DNA of 64,000 bases from Microglena sp. YARC (Eukaryota > Chlorophyta > Chlorophyceae > Chlamydomonadales > Chlamydomonadaceae): assembly GCA_022414725.1 (NCBI GenBank), contig CM039465.1, positions 38,966,380 to 39,030,379 of the forward strand. Direction: 5' to 3'. The notes under the pieces are model-generated. The model searched no databases, was not told the DNA's origin, and was given only the letters and a program-made list of their open reading frames with translations. Numbering within the stretch: the first letter of the stretch is position 1; each line of letters starts with the position of its first letter. Below are positions 1 to 10,065 of this stretch, piece after piece. Made by a program: the position numbers and the translations under genes.

Positions 1-235
1 CTTTAGTATACAAATCAATCACATGGGTCGTACAAAAAACTACTACACCACGCTCCTGAGTACATAATGAAATCACATGGGCAGTACAAACAATACTACA
101 CCATGCTCCTGAGTACAGAATGCAATCACATGGGCGATACAAACACTACTACACCACGTACCTGAGTACAGAATGCAATCACATGGGTAGTGCAGACACT
201 ACAGCACCACGCTCCTTAGTACAGAGTGCAACGAC
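1..235. repeat. 53-bp tandem repeat, about 4 copies
   Basis: Near-identical units contain TGCAATCACATGGG, ACACTACTACACCA and CCTGAGTACAGA and run from the window edge, so the array is truncated. Diverged copies of the same unit recur at about 2380-2480. The short reading frame across it is a by-product of the repeat. Confidence 0.85.
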
Positions 236-279
236 ATGGGCAACGACAGTAAGTCTAGCTGCAGGTTGGGTAAGTTGCA

Positions 280-480
280 ATGTTTTTCTTTTCGGCTTCG
301 AGCAGCAGCTTCTAGGTAGCTCCCCCAACCAGCCAGTGGGCTACACCCAATGATTTCAGCAGCGCTAGAAAACTGAGAATGGCAGCAAGGTGCGCTAGGT
401 TGCGCGCAGTTTGGCTAGGTAGGTAGTTTGGCTAGGTAGTTGCCTAGAAGCTGCTGCTCGTAGCTGAAAAGAAAAACACT
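280..480. mobile_element. Fold-back TIR element, family D, copy 1
   Basis: The left end carries TTTTTCTTTTCGGCTTCGAG followed by AGCAGCTTCTAGGTAGC. The right end carries the reverse complement, ending GCTGAAAAGAAAAACACT. The long terminal inverted repeats, about 200-bp size and lack of coding capacity indicate a non-autonomous DNA element. About ten relatives occur in this window, several in introns of the main gene. The superfamily is not assigned because target duplications are not clear. Confidence 0.75.
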
Positions 481-700
481 GGTAAGTTGTAGTTCCAACG
501 ATCAGGAAGGGGATCTGCATAGAAGCTGCTGCTCATAGCTGAAAAGAATAGCACTGGTAAGTTGTAGTTTCCAACGATCAGGAAGGGGATCTGCATAGAA
601 GCTGCTGCTCATAGCTGAAAAGAATAACACTGGTAAGTTGTAGTTTCCAACGATCAGGAAGGGGATCTGCATAGAAGCTGCTACTTAATGCTGCTGCATA
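481..700. repeat. 72-bp tandem repeat built from a family D right end
   Basis: Three units each contain the D-element right arm (GAAGCTGCTGCTCATAGC) followed by CACTGGTAAGTTGTAG and AACGATCAGGAAGGGG. The repeat therefore grew by duplicating the element's edge together with its flank, which includes a GTAAGT. Confidence 0.8.
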
Positions 701-751
701 GAAGCTGCTACATGTAGCCAGAAACATGGACAGTGGACTCTCCAACTAGCA

Positions 752-1471
752 TCAATCCGCGTTGACCTTTTTGATGAAAGCACGCCGATCTTGAATATCG
801 CCTGCCACCCGAACGGCCAAAGTAGCGATGTATCCCACCAGAAGGAGCTTGATGGTATATCGATCATCTAGGTCAACTAAGCCATTCCTGAAGTAGAGCA
901 CCAACCAATAGACATGATGAAAAGACCATACCATTGTCACTGGCATGTGTTCAAAGGCTGGGGCGACAAGGGCGTCGAGCGGTAGCAACATCGAGATCCA
1001 TTTTGAAGAGTACAGATCACCGAGCCCAAAGAGGGGTAGGGCCAATGACGCAACCCTCGAGTTCAGCAGAGCCAGGATCCCCCATCCCAAATGACGAACC
1101 CATTCTGCACGGCAGAGTAACCGACAGCCAAACATTGGTATGGTGCAAAAAAGGAAGTAGGTCAGGGCGAGTTGAGGCTCGCTTCCCATCAGATAATGGA
1201 GCAACCTGATGGGTGTAGCAAGACAGCGCAGATTGAGCAACATTCTGGTGAAGGGCAAGTTCCTTTGAATCAGAAATGGCCGAAATCTTTTCTCATGCTC
1301 TTCGTCAAATCCAAACATCACCATCAGCAATATACCCAGAATGGTCGGGGGGAAGATGGAAGGGGGGGGAGGGTCAGGGGCTTTATTATTGATGTCCTCT
1401 CCTTCAGCATTGTTGCCCTCATGAGCTAAGGAGGACGAATTGTGCTTGTTCATGTTTTCTCTGATCTCCAT
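752..1471 (-). CDS. Predicted multi-pass membrane protein (239 aa), family unknown
   Basis: This is an intact ORF with ATG at 1469-1471 and TGA at 752-754. An in-frame stop (TGA at 1496-1498) shortly upstream limits the start, although an acceptor-like AG upstream means it could be the last exon of a longer gene. The first 37 residues are polar and proline-rich. Hydrophobic stretches follow at about residues 38-55, 100-118, 128-150, 158-172, 177-194 and 206-222, giving four to six transmembrane helices. Between helices lie charged loops, for example DEEHEKRFRPF at 56-66, and the protein ends in a short basic tail. I see no catalytic motif and do not recognise the family. The frame is undisturbed, unlike nearby repeat DNA, which argues for a real gene. 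A SINE and repeats lie upstream and a family D repeat array downstream. Confidence 0.6.
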   Translation of the reverse strand: MEIRENMNKHNSSSLAHEGNNAEGEDINNKAPDPPPPSIFPPTILGILLMVMFGFDEEHEKRFRPFLIQRNLPFTRMLLNLRCLATPIRLLHYLMGSEPQLALTYFLFCTIPMFGCRLLCRAEWVRHLGWGILALLNSRVASLALPLFGLGDLYSSKWISMLLPLDALVAPAFEHMPVTMVWSFHHVYWLVLYFRNGLVDLDDRYTIKLLLVGYIATLAVRVAGDIQDRRAFIKKVNAD

Positions 1472-1639
1472 GTAGGGGGGCTGCCTCCTTGGCAATCACG
1501 CCGCTAGCTGGCACTCACTCAGCCAAAACTCCTCTGAAATAATGGACGGACCGGTAGAGGAGAAGTCCGAGGCAGGGTGATTTACTTGAAGGGGGGAGAT
1601 GGAGGGTGTAAGTGCAGGCTAGTCCCTGGTATTCTAAAA

Positions 1640-1840
1640 AGTAATGATAACACCTGGTGGGGCATGGTATTAATAAGGGGGCCCTGTCTTACAGCGGTAG
1701 AGAACAGGCGGCTACTTTACCTGGACAGTGCTACCATGGCGGTTGACAACGACTGCAAACACTAAAGCGCACCAGAAGGGATTCGAACCCAGCGCCTTCT
1801 TAAGTCTAGCGAAAATGATCAACCATTTGATATTCTGAAG
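1640..1840 (-). mobile_element. tRNA-derived SINE, copy 1
   Basis: Read on the minus strand, a tRNA-like head with a box B core (GGGTTCGAATCCC) is followed by a body shared with the copies at 19571, 19901, 57180 and 63390. The body contains CAACCGCCATGGTAGC and CAGGTAAAGTAGC-type segments and ends TTATCATTACT. The tRNA part is degenerate and its acceptor stem does not pair, so this is a retroposon, not a tRNA gene. Confidence 0.7.
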
Positions 1841-1849
1841 ACATGCAGG

Positions 1850-2045
1850 TTCACGTGGATGGGGGCAATGTCGATGGGTTCACTGTTTCTTTTTGAACTT
1901 CTTTTTGAACTTTTAAACTGTTTCTTTCACGTAGATGGGGGCTCTGTTGGGGCACTGTGGGGGCACTGTTTCGTTTTGAACTTTTAAACTGTTTCTTTCA
2001 CGTGGATAGGGGCACTGTTTGAGCACTGTGGGGGCACTGTACCAC
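1850..2045. repeat. Short imperfect tandem repeat
   Basis: About three irregular units of TTTCACGTGGATGGGGGC plus CACTGTTTC and TTTTGAACTTTTAAACTG. No coding signal. Confidence 0.6.
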
Positions 2046-2226
2046 GAGTCGCAGCTTCTGGGCAGTTCCCTTTCCCTGTCCTTGAGTCAAACTTGGCTTT
2101 AGCTAGTGCGTCTAAAACCTGACATGACAAGCATTCCAATGCAGCTTCAAGCATCGGGTTTGAGCCAGTGGCTGGCTATTGGAGCTGGCAGGAAGCTGCC
2201 ATGAGTAACCAAAACAAGAAACAATG
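2041..2226. mobile_element. TIR-type repeat, family E, copy 1
   Basis: The left arm is CGCAGCTTCTGGGCAG and the right arm GGAAGCTGCCATGAGTAACC, around a body with CATTCCAATGCAGCTT. Relatives are at about 22920-23000, 23270-23360, 23440-23575, 57120-57640 and 61795-61985. It resembles family D in its arms but has a different core. Boundaries are approximate. Confidence 0.55.
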
Positions 2227-3177
2227 GATGGGGGCAGAGAGTGTGCATGCGTGCATGCAGTGGGTTTGTTTTGTGATCAAGTGCATGAGTACACGGTTGT
2301 TGGTATGATTACATAGTCAACAAGCCTTGAAGCTGCTCACAATCTGGGGGCGGTGTGAACACAGTTGTATGGGTAATATGCACACTACCACTTCACACTC
2401 CTGAGTACAGTGCAATTACAAGTGTAGTACAGACACTACCACTCCACACTTCTGAGTACAGTGCAATCACGTAGTTGTGGACATCAGTACAAGGTGGTAG
2501 ATAGAGGGCATGAGTGAAGGTTGTTGAAGAGTGTGGGTTGCTTAGATGGTGAAGGGCATTTGAGCAGGTGTTTGAGGGTGTGAGTGCAGATTATGAAGAA
2601 GTTTGATTGTGAAGAAGTGTGATTGTATGGTCCAGGGGGGCACTGCAGGGGGGAAATCTTTTGTTTTGATTAGTTAGTTAAGGTCCATGGATACAAACAA
2701 CTCATCCACACCCCTCCCCACCTTGAAGTGTCGCATAGAACAAGTGAGACGAACGTAGCCACAGCCTTGAAAGCCGCCTGGGCAATGGAAGCTACCGTAG
2801 TAGGTCTAAGCTACATTGCTACCCGTAGTAAGATTGTATATCTGAGGATCGCTAGTTTCGCAGGAGAATCCCCAGGCCAGAAATGTGAGGCCTCAAGAAA
2901 TATGTCTTGATGCCATGAAGCGGAGCTGATGGTAAGAACTAACGAGCGAAAAGAACACACAGCAGCGTGGCTTGAGGGGTGGATCTAGAGGGAGCGCACG
3001 GGCTGCAAGAGCCGTTTCAATCGGAATTGAGTTACTCAATCTGAGTAGGACGGGATTTTTTAGTCAGAAGTAGGATTGCATCTGTGGCGTGGTGCGGTAA
3101 AGTGGCGGTAACGTAGCGGTAACGCGCATTCCCTCCTGGGAAGACGGAGCGTGTCTACAGAGAGTAGACTAGCAGCT
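2227..3177. other. Intergenic DNA without a clear gene
   Basis: This stretch holds diverged copies of the 53-bp repeat (2380-2480), T/G-rich simple DNA at 2500-2650, and a 60-codon open frame at 2728-2910 that begins at a non-ATG codon. It has acceptor-like AGs nearby but no paired donor. I see no supportable gene here. Confidence 0.5.
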
Positions 3178-3911
3178 TGTTTCCAACCAGTTGTGGGTCC
3201 GGTTAGAGGGCGTTTACACGAGCAGGTTATCTCGGCCAGTTACGGTTAAGATGTACAGTTAACTAACTACGAAGCGTTTACACGACACTTTTCGCGTCAG
3301 TTATCTCGCCCAGTTAACCATTTTCGCGATAACCATAACTTCCCCCCCCCCCCCCCCCCCCCCCCTAGTTACGGGTAAAATGTTAAGGTTAGTGGTTCGT
3401 TAAGTTCGTTTGGCTTCCGAGCTGTGAGATATATCGGCTACGCTAGCTCCAGTTCAGTTCGTCAATTTCTGCAGATCCGAATTTTCTAGAGCAGCAAGCA
3501 AGAAGGCATTGGCCGAGCAGATGTTGATGATCAGCTGCCAGATCTCACCCAGCAATCTCGATCGACGGGTCGCTGCGGAGCCTTGGAGTCGCTTGCTTCA
3601 CAGCACGGTTCGTGCTGCGGAGCAAGGCCCGAAAATAGCTCGTCTGTCACCAAAAATTCAAAAATCACGAGGCTATCCAGAAGTACACGACCAACCTGAC
3701 CGAACGCAAACTGCGAGCGCAAATGCACGTGTAAACAGAAACTGGTTAATTTTGCGTCCGTTGAGGGTTCGGGCATACGTGGCGCTAACTATTTGGTTAT
3801 CTCGCCAACTTAACTGGCCGAGATAACCGGCTCGTGTAAACGCCCTCTTAAGGATTGTGTTTTGGAGGGTTCAGGCTCGACCTCTAACCGGACCCTCAAC
3901 TGGTTGGAAAC
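3178..3911. mobile_element. Outer TIR element (family C) split by insertion of element A1
   Basis: TGTTTCCAACCAGTTG at the left and CAACTGGTTGGAAACA at the right, with GGTCCGGTTA and TAACCGGACC just inside, form an inverted repeat. Element A1 (3206-3847) lies between them, flanked by TTA. Family C is therefore an older, short element that served as target for A. The right part of C is repeated after A2 (5246-5306). Confidence 0.65.
3206..3847. mobile_element. TIR element A1 (PIF/Harbinger-like MITE)
   Basis: 642 bp with terminal inverted repeats GAGGGCGTTTACACGAGC and GCTCGTGTAAACGCCCTC. It is flanked by TTA on both sides (3203-3205 and 3848-3850). A 3-bp TTA/TWA target duplication is characteristic of PIF/Harbinger elements. 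There is no transposase domain. A run of 24 C lies near the left end. The superfamily is an inference from the duplication. Confidence 0.8.
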
Positions 3912-3924
3912 ATTCCACTTGTTA

Positions 3925-4600
3925 GAGGTCGTTCACACGGGACTGGTTTGGGTTTGGGTTAAGGGGTAGTTGGGCGTTTCTGTCGTACATCCAAACCTTT
4001 TTTCGTTCACACGGGAAAAAGTTGACGCGTTTGGTAGCGTCAGAGGGGGTTAGCCGAAGATTAGCCTAGGTTAACCCAAACCCGCCCAAACACGCGAATT
4101 TCGTTCAGACGGCATTCCTGAGCTTCTTGCCAGTGGGAAAAGTTTGAAGTCGGAGTGATCATGGGAAGACGCATCGATTATCAATTGTTGCTCCTTTGGA
4201 GCATGCTCGCACTCGCCGAATTCGACGCATCCCTACCTGGGGCGGCTGCAGGCGCAAATGCAGCTGTGAGCAGGCTGATGCTTCCTCCTTGTTCCACTGT
4301 GGGCTCTGTTGCGACCCTATCAAGACGTTTTAAGAGGACTGACAGGAAGGAAATGCGGCAAAATTTATCGCAACAGAAACAACGAACAACACGTGTGCGA
4401 CATAACCATAACCATCGCCCAAACTTGGGGGGGGGGGGGGGGGACGTTTGGGTTTTGGGTTAGGTTAGCATTTGGGTTACCGAATTTGACCAAACCGCGT
4501 CAACTTTGTCCCGTGTGAACGAAAAAAGGTTTGGATGTACGACAGAAACGCCCAACTAACCCGTAACTCAGACCCAAACCTGTCTCGTCTGACCGACCTC
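3925..4600. mobile_element. TIR element B1 (PIF/Harbinger-like MITE)
   Basis: 676 bp beginning GAGGTCGTTCACACGGGAC and ending GTCTGACCGACCTC, flanked by TTA at 3922-3924 and 4601-4603. Subterminal inverted repeats include GTCGTACATCCAAACC. The ends resemble element A but the core is unrelated. An internal frame (4155-4463) begins with a hydrophobic stretch but has no transposase motif. Confidence 0.8.
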
Positions 4601-4603
4601 TTA

Positions 4604-5242
4604 GAGGGCGTTTACACGAGCAGGTTATCTCGGCCAGTTACGGTTAAGATGTACAGTTAACTAACTACGAAGCGTTTACACGACACTTTTCGCGTCAGTT
4701 ATCTCGCCCAGTTAACCATTTTCGCGATAACCATAACTTCCCCCCCCCCCCCCCCCCCCCTAGTTACGGGTAAAAGGTTAAGGTTAGTGGTTCGTTAAGT
4801 TCGTTTGGCTTCCGAGCTGTGAGATATATCGGCTACGCTAGCTCCAGTTCAGTTCGTCAATTTCTGCAGATCCGAATTTTCTAGAGCAGCAAGCAAGAAG
4901 GCATTGGCCGAGCAGATGTTGATGATCAGCTGCCAGATCTCACCCAGCAATCTCGATCGACGGGTCGCTGCGGAGCCTTGGAGTCGCTTGCTTCACAGCA
5001 CGGTTCGTGCTGCGGAGCAAGGCCCGAAAATAGCTCGTCTGTCACCAAAAATTCAAAAATCACGAGGCTATCCAGAAGTACACGACCAACCTGACCGAAC
5101 GCAAACTGCGAGCGCAAATGCACGTGTAAACAGAAACTGGTTAATTTTGCGTCCGTTGAGGGTTCGGGCATACGTGGCGCTAACTATTTGGTTATCTCGC
5201 CAACTTAACTGGCCGAGATAACCGGCTCGTGTAAACGCCCTC
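4604..5242. mobile_element. TIR element A2
   Basis: 639 bp, almost identical to A1, flanked by TTA at 4601-4603 and 5243-5245. The central C run is 21 long instead of 24. Confidence 0.8.
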
Positions 5243-5319
5243 TTAAGGATTGTGTTTTGGAGGGTTCAGGCTCGACCTCTAACCGGACCCTCAACTGGTT
5301 GGAAACATTCCACTTGTTA

Positions 5320-5993
5320 GAGGTCGTTCACACGGGACTGGTTTGGGTTTGGGTTAAGGGGTAGTTGGGCGTTTCTGTCGTACATCCAAACCTTTTTTCG
5401 TTCACACGGGAAAAAGTTGACGCGTTTTGGTAGCGTCAGAGGGGGTTAGCCGAAGATTAGCCTAGGTTAACCCAAACCCGCCCAAACACGCGAATTTCGT
5501 TCAGACGGCATTCCTGAGCTTCTTGCCAGTGGGAAAAGTTTGAAGTCGGAGTGATCATGGGAAGACGCATCGATTATCAATTGTTTGCTCCTTTGGAGCA
5601 TGCTCGCACTCGCCGAATTCGACGCATCCCTACCTGGGGCGGCTGCAGGCGCAAATGCAGCTGTGAGCAGGCTGATGCTTCCTCCTTGTTCCACTGTGGG
5701 CTCTGTTGCGACCCTATCAAGACGTTTTAAGAGGACTGACAGGAAGGAAATGCGGCAAAATTTATCGCAACAGAAACAACGAACAACACGTGTGCGACAT
5801 AACCATAACCATCGCCCAAACTTGGGGGGGGGGGGGGACGTTTGGGTTTTGGTTAGGTTAGCATTTGGGTTACCGAATTTGACCAAACCGCGTCAACTTT
5901 GTCCCGTGTGAACGAAAAAAGGTTTGGATGTACGACAGAAACGCCCAACTAACCCGTAACTCAGACCCAAACCTGTCTCGTCTGACCGACCTC
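5320..5993. mobile_element. TIR element B2
   Basis: 674 bp, almost identical to B1, flanked by TTA at 5317-5319 and 5994-5996. The G run is 14 long, against 17 in B1. Confidence 0.8.
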
Positions 5994-5996
5994 TTA

Positions 5997-6645
5997 GAGG
6001 GCGTTTACACGAGCAGGTTATCTCGGCCAGTTACGGTTAAGATGTACAGTTAACTAACTACGAAGCGTTTACACGACACTTTTCGCGTCAGTTATCTCGC
6101 ACAGTTAACCATTTTCGCGATAACCATAACTCCCCCCCCCCCCCCCCCCCTAGTTACGGGTTAAAGGTTAAGGTTAGTGGTTCGTTAAGTTCGTTTGGCT
6201 TCCGAGCTGTGAGATATATCGGCTACGCTAGCTCCAGTTCAGTTCGTCAATTTCTGCAGATCCGAATTTTCTAGAGCAGCAAGCAAGAAGGCATTGGCCG
6301 AGCAGATGTTGATGATCAGCTGCCAGATCTCACCCAGCAATCTCAATCGACGGGTCGCTGCGGAGCCTTGAAGTCGCTTGCTTCACAGCACGGTTTCACA
6401 GCACGCTTCGTGCTGCGGAGCAAGGCCCGAAAATAGCTCGTCTGTCACCAAAAATTCAAAAATCACGAGGCTATCCAGAAGTACACGACCAACCTGACCG
6501 AACGCAAACTGCGAGCGCAAATGCACGTGTAAACAGAAACTGGTTAATTTTGCGTCCGTTGAGGATTCGGGCATACGTGGCGCTAACTATTTGGTTATCT
6601 CGCCAACTTAACTGGCCGAGATAACCAGCTCGTGTAAACGCCCTC
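5997..6645. mobile_element. TIR element A3
   Basis: 649 bp. It has the same termini as A1 and A2, plus a small internal duplication around 6390-6410 that breaks the frame shared by A1 and A2. TTA is present on the left but not on the right, where another A end follows directly. Confidence 0.75.
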
Positions 6646-6649
6646 TACA

Positions 6650-6835
6650 AGGGCGTTTACACGAGCTGGTTATCTAGGCCAGTTTTTTTTTTTTTAGTTA
6701 TCTCGGCCAGTTAAGTTGGCGAGATAACCAAATAGTTAGCGCCACGTATGCCCGAACCCTCAACGAACGCTGGACTGTACGACAGAAACGCCCAACTACC
6801 CCTTAACCCAAACCCAAAGCTGTCCCGTGTGAACG
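6650..6835. mobile_element. Fold-back remnant of element A joined to a B end
   Basis: A left A terminus (GGGCGTTTACACGAGCTGG) is followed by a T run and then by the reverse complement of the A right arm. The A core is missing, so this is an A-end hairpin derivative. It continues into a truncated B right end at about 6775-6835 (CGACAGAAACGCCCAACT). Confidence 0.65.
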
Positions 6836-7029
6836 GCACGTCATAAAAATTTGCCGGAAAATGGTGTACAAGTCGGTCGAGCGAAGTACAGGTTTTCGAG
6901 TGTTTCCGATTGCCGAGGACGGTTATGCTCCATAACCCGGTCTAACCCTCAATTGGAAACAGGCTGTTAACCGCCCCTTAACTTTCTTTATAGCGGTTTT
7001 CTTTTATGCTGTCAGTAGTCCGAATGTAG

Positions 7030-7248
7030 CTGTGTAGCTGTGTCGCTGTTTATGACTGGCAGCTGATTCCTCGCAGCAAGCACATTGATGTGATTCATCG
7101 TTATATCAAGGAGTTGGTTGAGGATGGTCGGCTGAAGGTTGTCTATGTTAACACTAAGGACAACTGTGCTGACCCCTTTACCAAGCCCCTTGATCCTGCT
7201 GTGTTCTGGCGGTTTGTCCGCATGCACGGTATGACCGCTTCCCTTTGA
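7030..7248 (+). pseudogene. Ty1/copia polyprotein C-terminus (RNase H end), truncated
   Basis: The open frame encodes 72 residues and ends in TGA at 7246-7248. It contains the diagnostic end of copia-type Pol: RSKHIDVIHRYIKE, then an acidic ED-GRLKVVYV segment, then the DPFTKPL motif that closes the RNase H/Pol region in Ty1/copia elements. An in-frame stop at 7027-7029 and TIR-element DNA upstream show that gag, protease, integrase and reverse transcriptase are missing. This is a 3' fragment and cannot move on its own. Plus-strand orientation follows from the motif. Confidence 0.85.
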
Positions 7249-7975
7249 GGTCATATTTTTTTGGTTACATCTGTCTCCTTTGTTATCATTTGTTTGGCAT
7301 TAGGTTCCTATACCCAGATAGGGTTTCTATACCGTTGTTACCCATCTTTGGTATTCGGATTGTCTTTTTCTGGCTTTGCAGTATTTTTATGCTTTGCTTC
7401 CTTCCATCCCCTAAAACTTTTTGTTCCCTTTTGGGGCTCTCCTGGATTTCGGAGTTCTTCATTTTTTTGTTACACATAGTTCTACGACACCTGTACCATA
7501 GGTGGAGAAGTAGTCATGTATGTCACCTGCGTCATAGGTGGAGTATCAGCATCAATTGCGGTTCACTCAATCATTTTATGTCTTGGTGACTACTACTGTA
7601 CTTCCTTAGAACGATAGCTACAGACAGTAACTTCTTTTCTGTCTGTACTGTGTCAGCTTCCCGTAGGCTGTGTCATCCTTCATGACACAGCGACAGCTTC
7701 CTGTAGGCTGCGTCCCCTGGCCCCTTCTGACACGCGCTGTATAGCCTGTAGACTGATTAGGTTCCCGGCTTTCGCTCCTTCCACCGCTGGTGTCCTTTTG
7801 TGCTCCACCAGACGCTGTAAATTATTCTCATCTTTGTGTAAAGATTGGCGCGTTTGACCGCTGCGAGTATCTCTCCACTCTTGAAGTGTATAAGCTGATA
7901 AACCCCAACCCCAACCCCAACCCTACCCCCCTGGGCGCAATCAGGGAGCACACTAAACATATGAGATAGTGTAAA
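7249..7975. other. Probable 3' non-coding part or LTR of the copia relic
   Basis: This T-rich stretch follows the polyprotein stop. It has internal repeats such as CACCTG-GT/CATAGGTGGAG (7490 and 7523) and GACAGCTTCC-TGTAGGCTG (7645-7710). Near its end it carries four CCCCAA units (7900-7925). I could not place LTR borders because no second LTR is in the window. Confidence 0.35.
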
Positions 7976-8195
7976 GACTTGTCAAGATCAAAATATATAT
8001 AATATAATAGTAGGATACTAGGATAGGCTTGTGTATATTGGTTTGATTACATAGCTTGGCCTTTCGACTAGAATTGAATTTAATTACTATGTGAACTTGA
8101 ATTTGATTACACAGCTTCAGCCAGAGATTTAGATAGCTCGGGTCTGACATGTGCAACCAGCCAACCAATTGTGGCACGCACTTGTGGCTAAGCAT

Positions 8196-8400
8196 CAGGG
8201 CTTTTCTTATGGCCTTTTAGTGGCTTCTAGCCAGCTCCCTGAGCCAGCCACTGTGCTACACCCAAATGATTCAGCAGTTCTGGTCAGCTGATTGTGTCAG
8301 CTAATCAGCTTCAAGGTTCGCTAGCTTGCTTTAGGTTTTGACTGAAAAACCAGTCAGTTGAGCTGCCTAGAAGGTGTTGCTCGTACCTGAAAATAAAAGC
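8196..8400. mobile_element. Family D fold-back element, copy 2
   Basis: Left arm GGCTTTTCTTATGGCC and GGCTTCTAGCCAGCTCCC, right arm GAGCTGCCTAGAAGGTG and CTGAAAATAAAAGC. It is diverged but keeps the family layout and length. Confidence 0.65.
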
Positions 8401-8791
8401 TATGTGGAGCATGATTTGTTTCTAATTACAGTCCCTAGTGGGGGGATTCGAGCGTTGTTCCCTTCTAAGATGATGTTTGTTGTCCCTGCTTGAGGCATGT
8501 GGGTGTAGATACCGCAGGTCAATGCAATACGCAGGAAGAGGATGCCTTGCCGTTGGCGCCCCAGGCGCCCCAGGCGCCAGCACAGGCCGCACATGCATCA
8601 AGCATGACTTGACACTCGCATCCAGCTCGCATCCATGTAACGAACATCCCAACCGCATTTTAACGAAATCGGATTTGAACGTTTGAATTTGGACAGCGTT
8701 GACGAAAGCTAGCCTGTTATTGCACAATCCAGCGCACAGTCATTGCGACTTCAACAACCCCATTACCTCACTGCAACTCCAACCCCTCCAA

Positions 8792-8928
8792 ATGGAGCTT
8801 CCCGCTCTCCAAGCGAGCCAAATACTGCTGGGGATCCTCGGCCAAAAGCTGAAGGACCTCAAGAGCGAATCGAAGGTTCGCTGTATGACCGAAATGCACG
8901 ACGAGGAGACAGCTTTGAAGCTGCTCAG
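8792..8928 (+). CDS. Main gene exon 1
   Basis: Starts ATGGAG and ends CTC AG before donor GTGCGA (phase 2). It encodes MELPALQASQILLG and a helical, charged segment ending ETALKLLR across the junction. Read-through past the donor meets a stop at once. Confidence 0.6.
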
Positions 8929-10033
8929 GTGCGACAATCAACACGCTTAGAAACCTGGGGTGGCCTCCAAATCCGGTTGAATGCAGACCGGCGGGTGCTA
9001 AAGTTCATGCAGGCCACTTCGGGCGCGATAATGTCGGACTTCTTGCTTGACGTAGGACAAAACTGCGCAACCTTGACGACAAGCTGCAGACACTGAACAG
9101 CCTTGGGCCTCAAAAGGCGGCAGAGAAGGTAAGCACGGGTAGAGGGCGGCAGTGGTGGGGACAGTGGCTGGGTTGGTGGCATGGTCGTGGGGAGTATGGC
9201 AAGAAATGCCTGGCTAACAAACGCTGCACCAGTTATTGCGTTTATTAACAATCTACATTCAACCAGAAACGTGTTGCAAAAGCGTGCCATATGCCTTAGA
9301 TCGCATGTAACCCTAGCAAACTTTCCTTTGATCACTTCAGCCGTGACAATTATTGTATGTCATCTCACTGGGAAAGGTTCAATCAAACTAATTTATCTCC
9401 TCAACCTACTTTTGCAGGCGGTAGTTCTGCCACAGATGGATGCTGCACGGAGAGAATTGCTGAGTGCTACACGAGATTGTGAGAAGCACATTTTCTTTGG
9501 AAAGGTATGCAAGCTGCTGCGTGGATACCAATTTATGCTCATGTGGATATCAATTGCTGCGTGGATATCAATTTATGCTCATGTTGGCATCAGGGTACTT
9601 CCAAGCGCGCGCTTTTGCGCTGCCTTTTTGAGCCCCACCGCGCGTTTCGCGCAGTTTTTTGCTACCCCCTGTGGGCGCAGCAAGCAATTTTTGCGCTTTT
9701 TGCACTACAAAGCGCAGTTTTTCTGATTTCTAGTGCGCTAAAGCGCTGGCCAATTTGGTCAATGGAAGTACCCTGGTTGGCATGCCCCTCCCTACACAAG
9801 TGGAGTGTGGCCATGACACTCTCTCGAGGAAAAGCATGAAATTATATGGCTCAGAGTGCAAGCAATTATGATTGATGCCAAACAAAAAACACTGAATACA
9901 CCTTACGCACATGCACGCAAACACACAATGTCAACAAACGGCAACTAGACTGGCCCTCCTATTGATGTCAACCAAACAACAATGTACGCACCTTACGAAG
10001 ATGCACACAAACACACAAACACACAAAACCACT

Positions 10034-10065
<32 letters not shown>

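Larger units (their letters stand above)
3206..6645. repeat. 1.4-kb composite tandem array (A-B-A-B-A)
   Basis: Three A elements (3206, 4604, 5997) and two B elements (3925, 5320) alternate with a repeat period of about 1395 bp. A1 and A2 differ at few positions, so identical open frames recur at 3509 and 4904. These frames are copies of non-coding element DNA. The near-identity points to recent unequal exchange or to insertion followed by tandem duplication. Confidence 0.85.

Noticed and set aside
3509..5221. Repeated 105-codon frames as transposase genes
   Set aside because: They are identical only because the elements are recent duplicates; no DDE motif or transposase domain is visible, and A3 breaks the frame.
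7900..7925. Telomeric repeat
   Set aside because: Only four CCCCAA units, internal, and followed by non-telomeric DNA.
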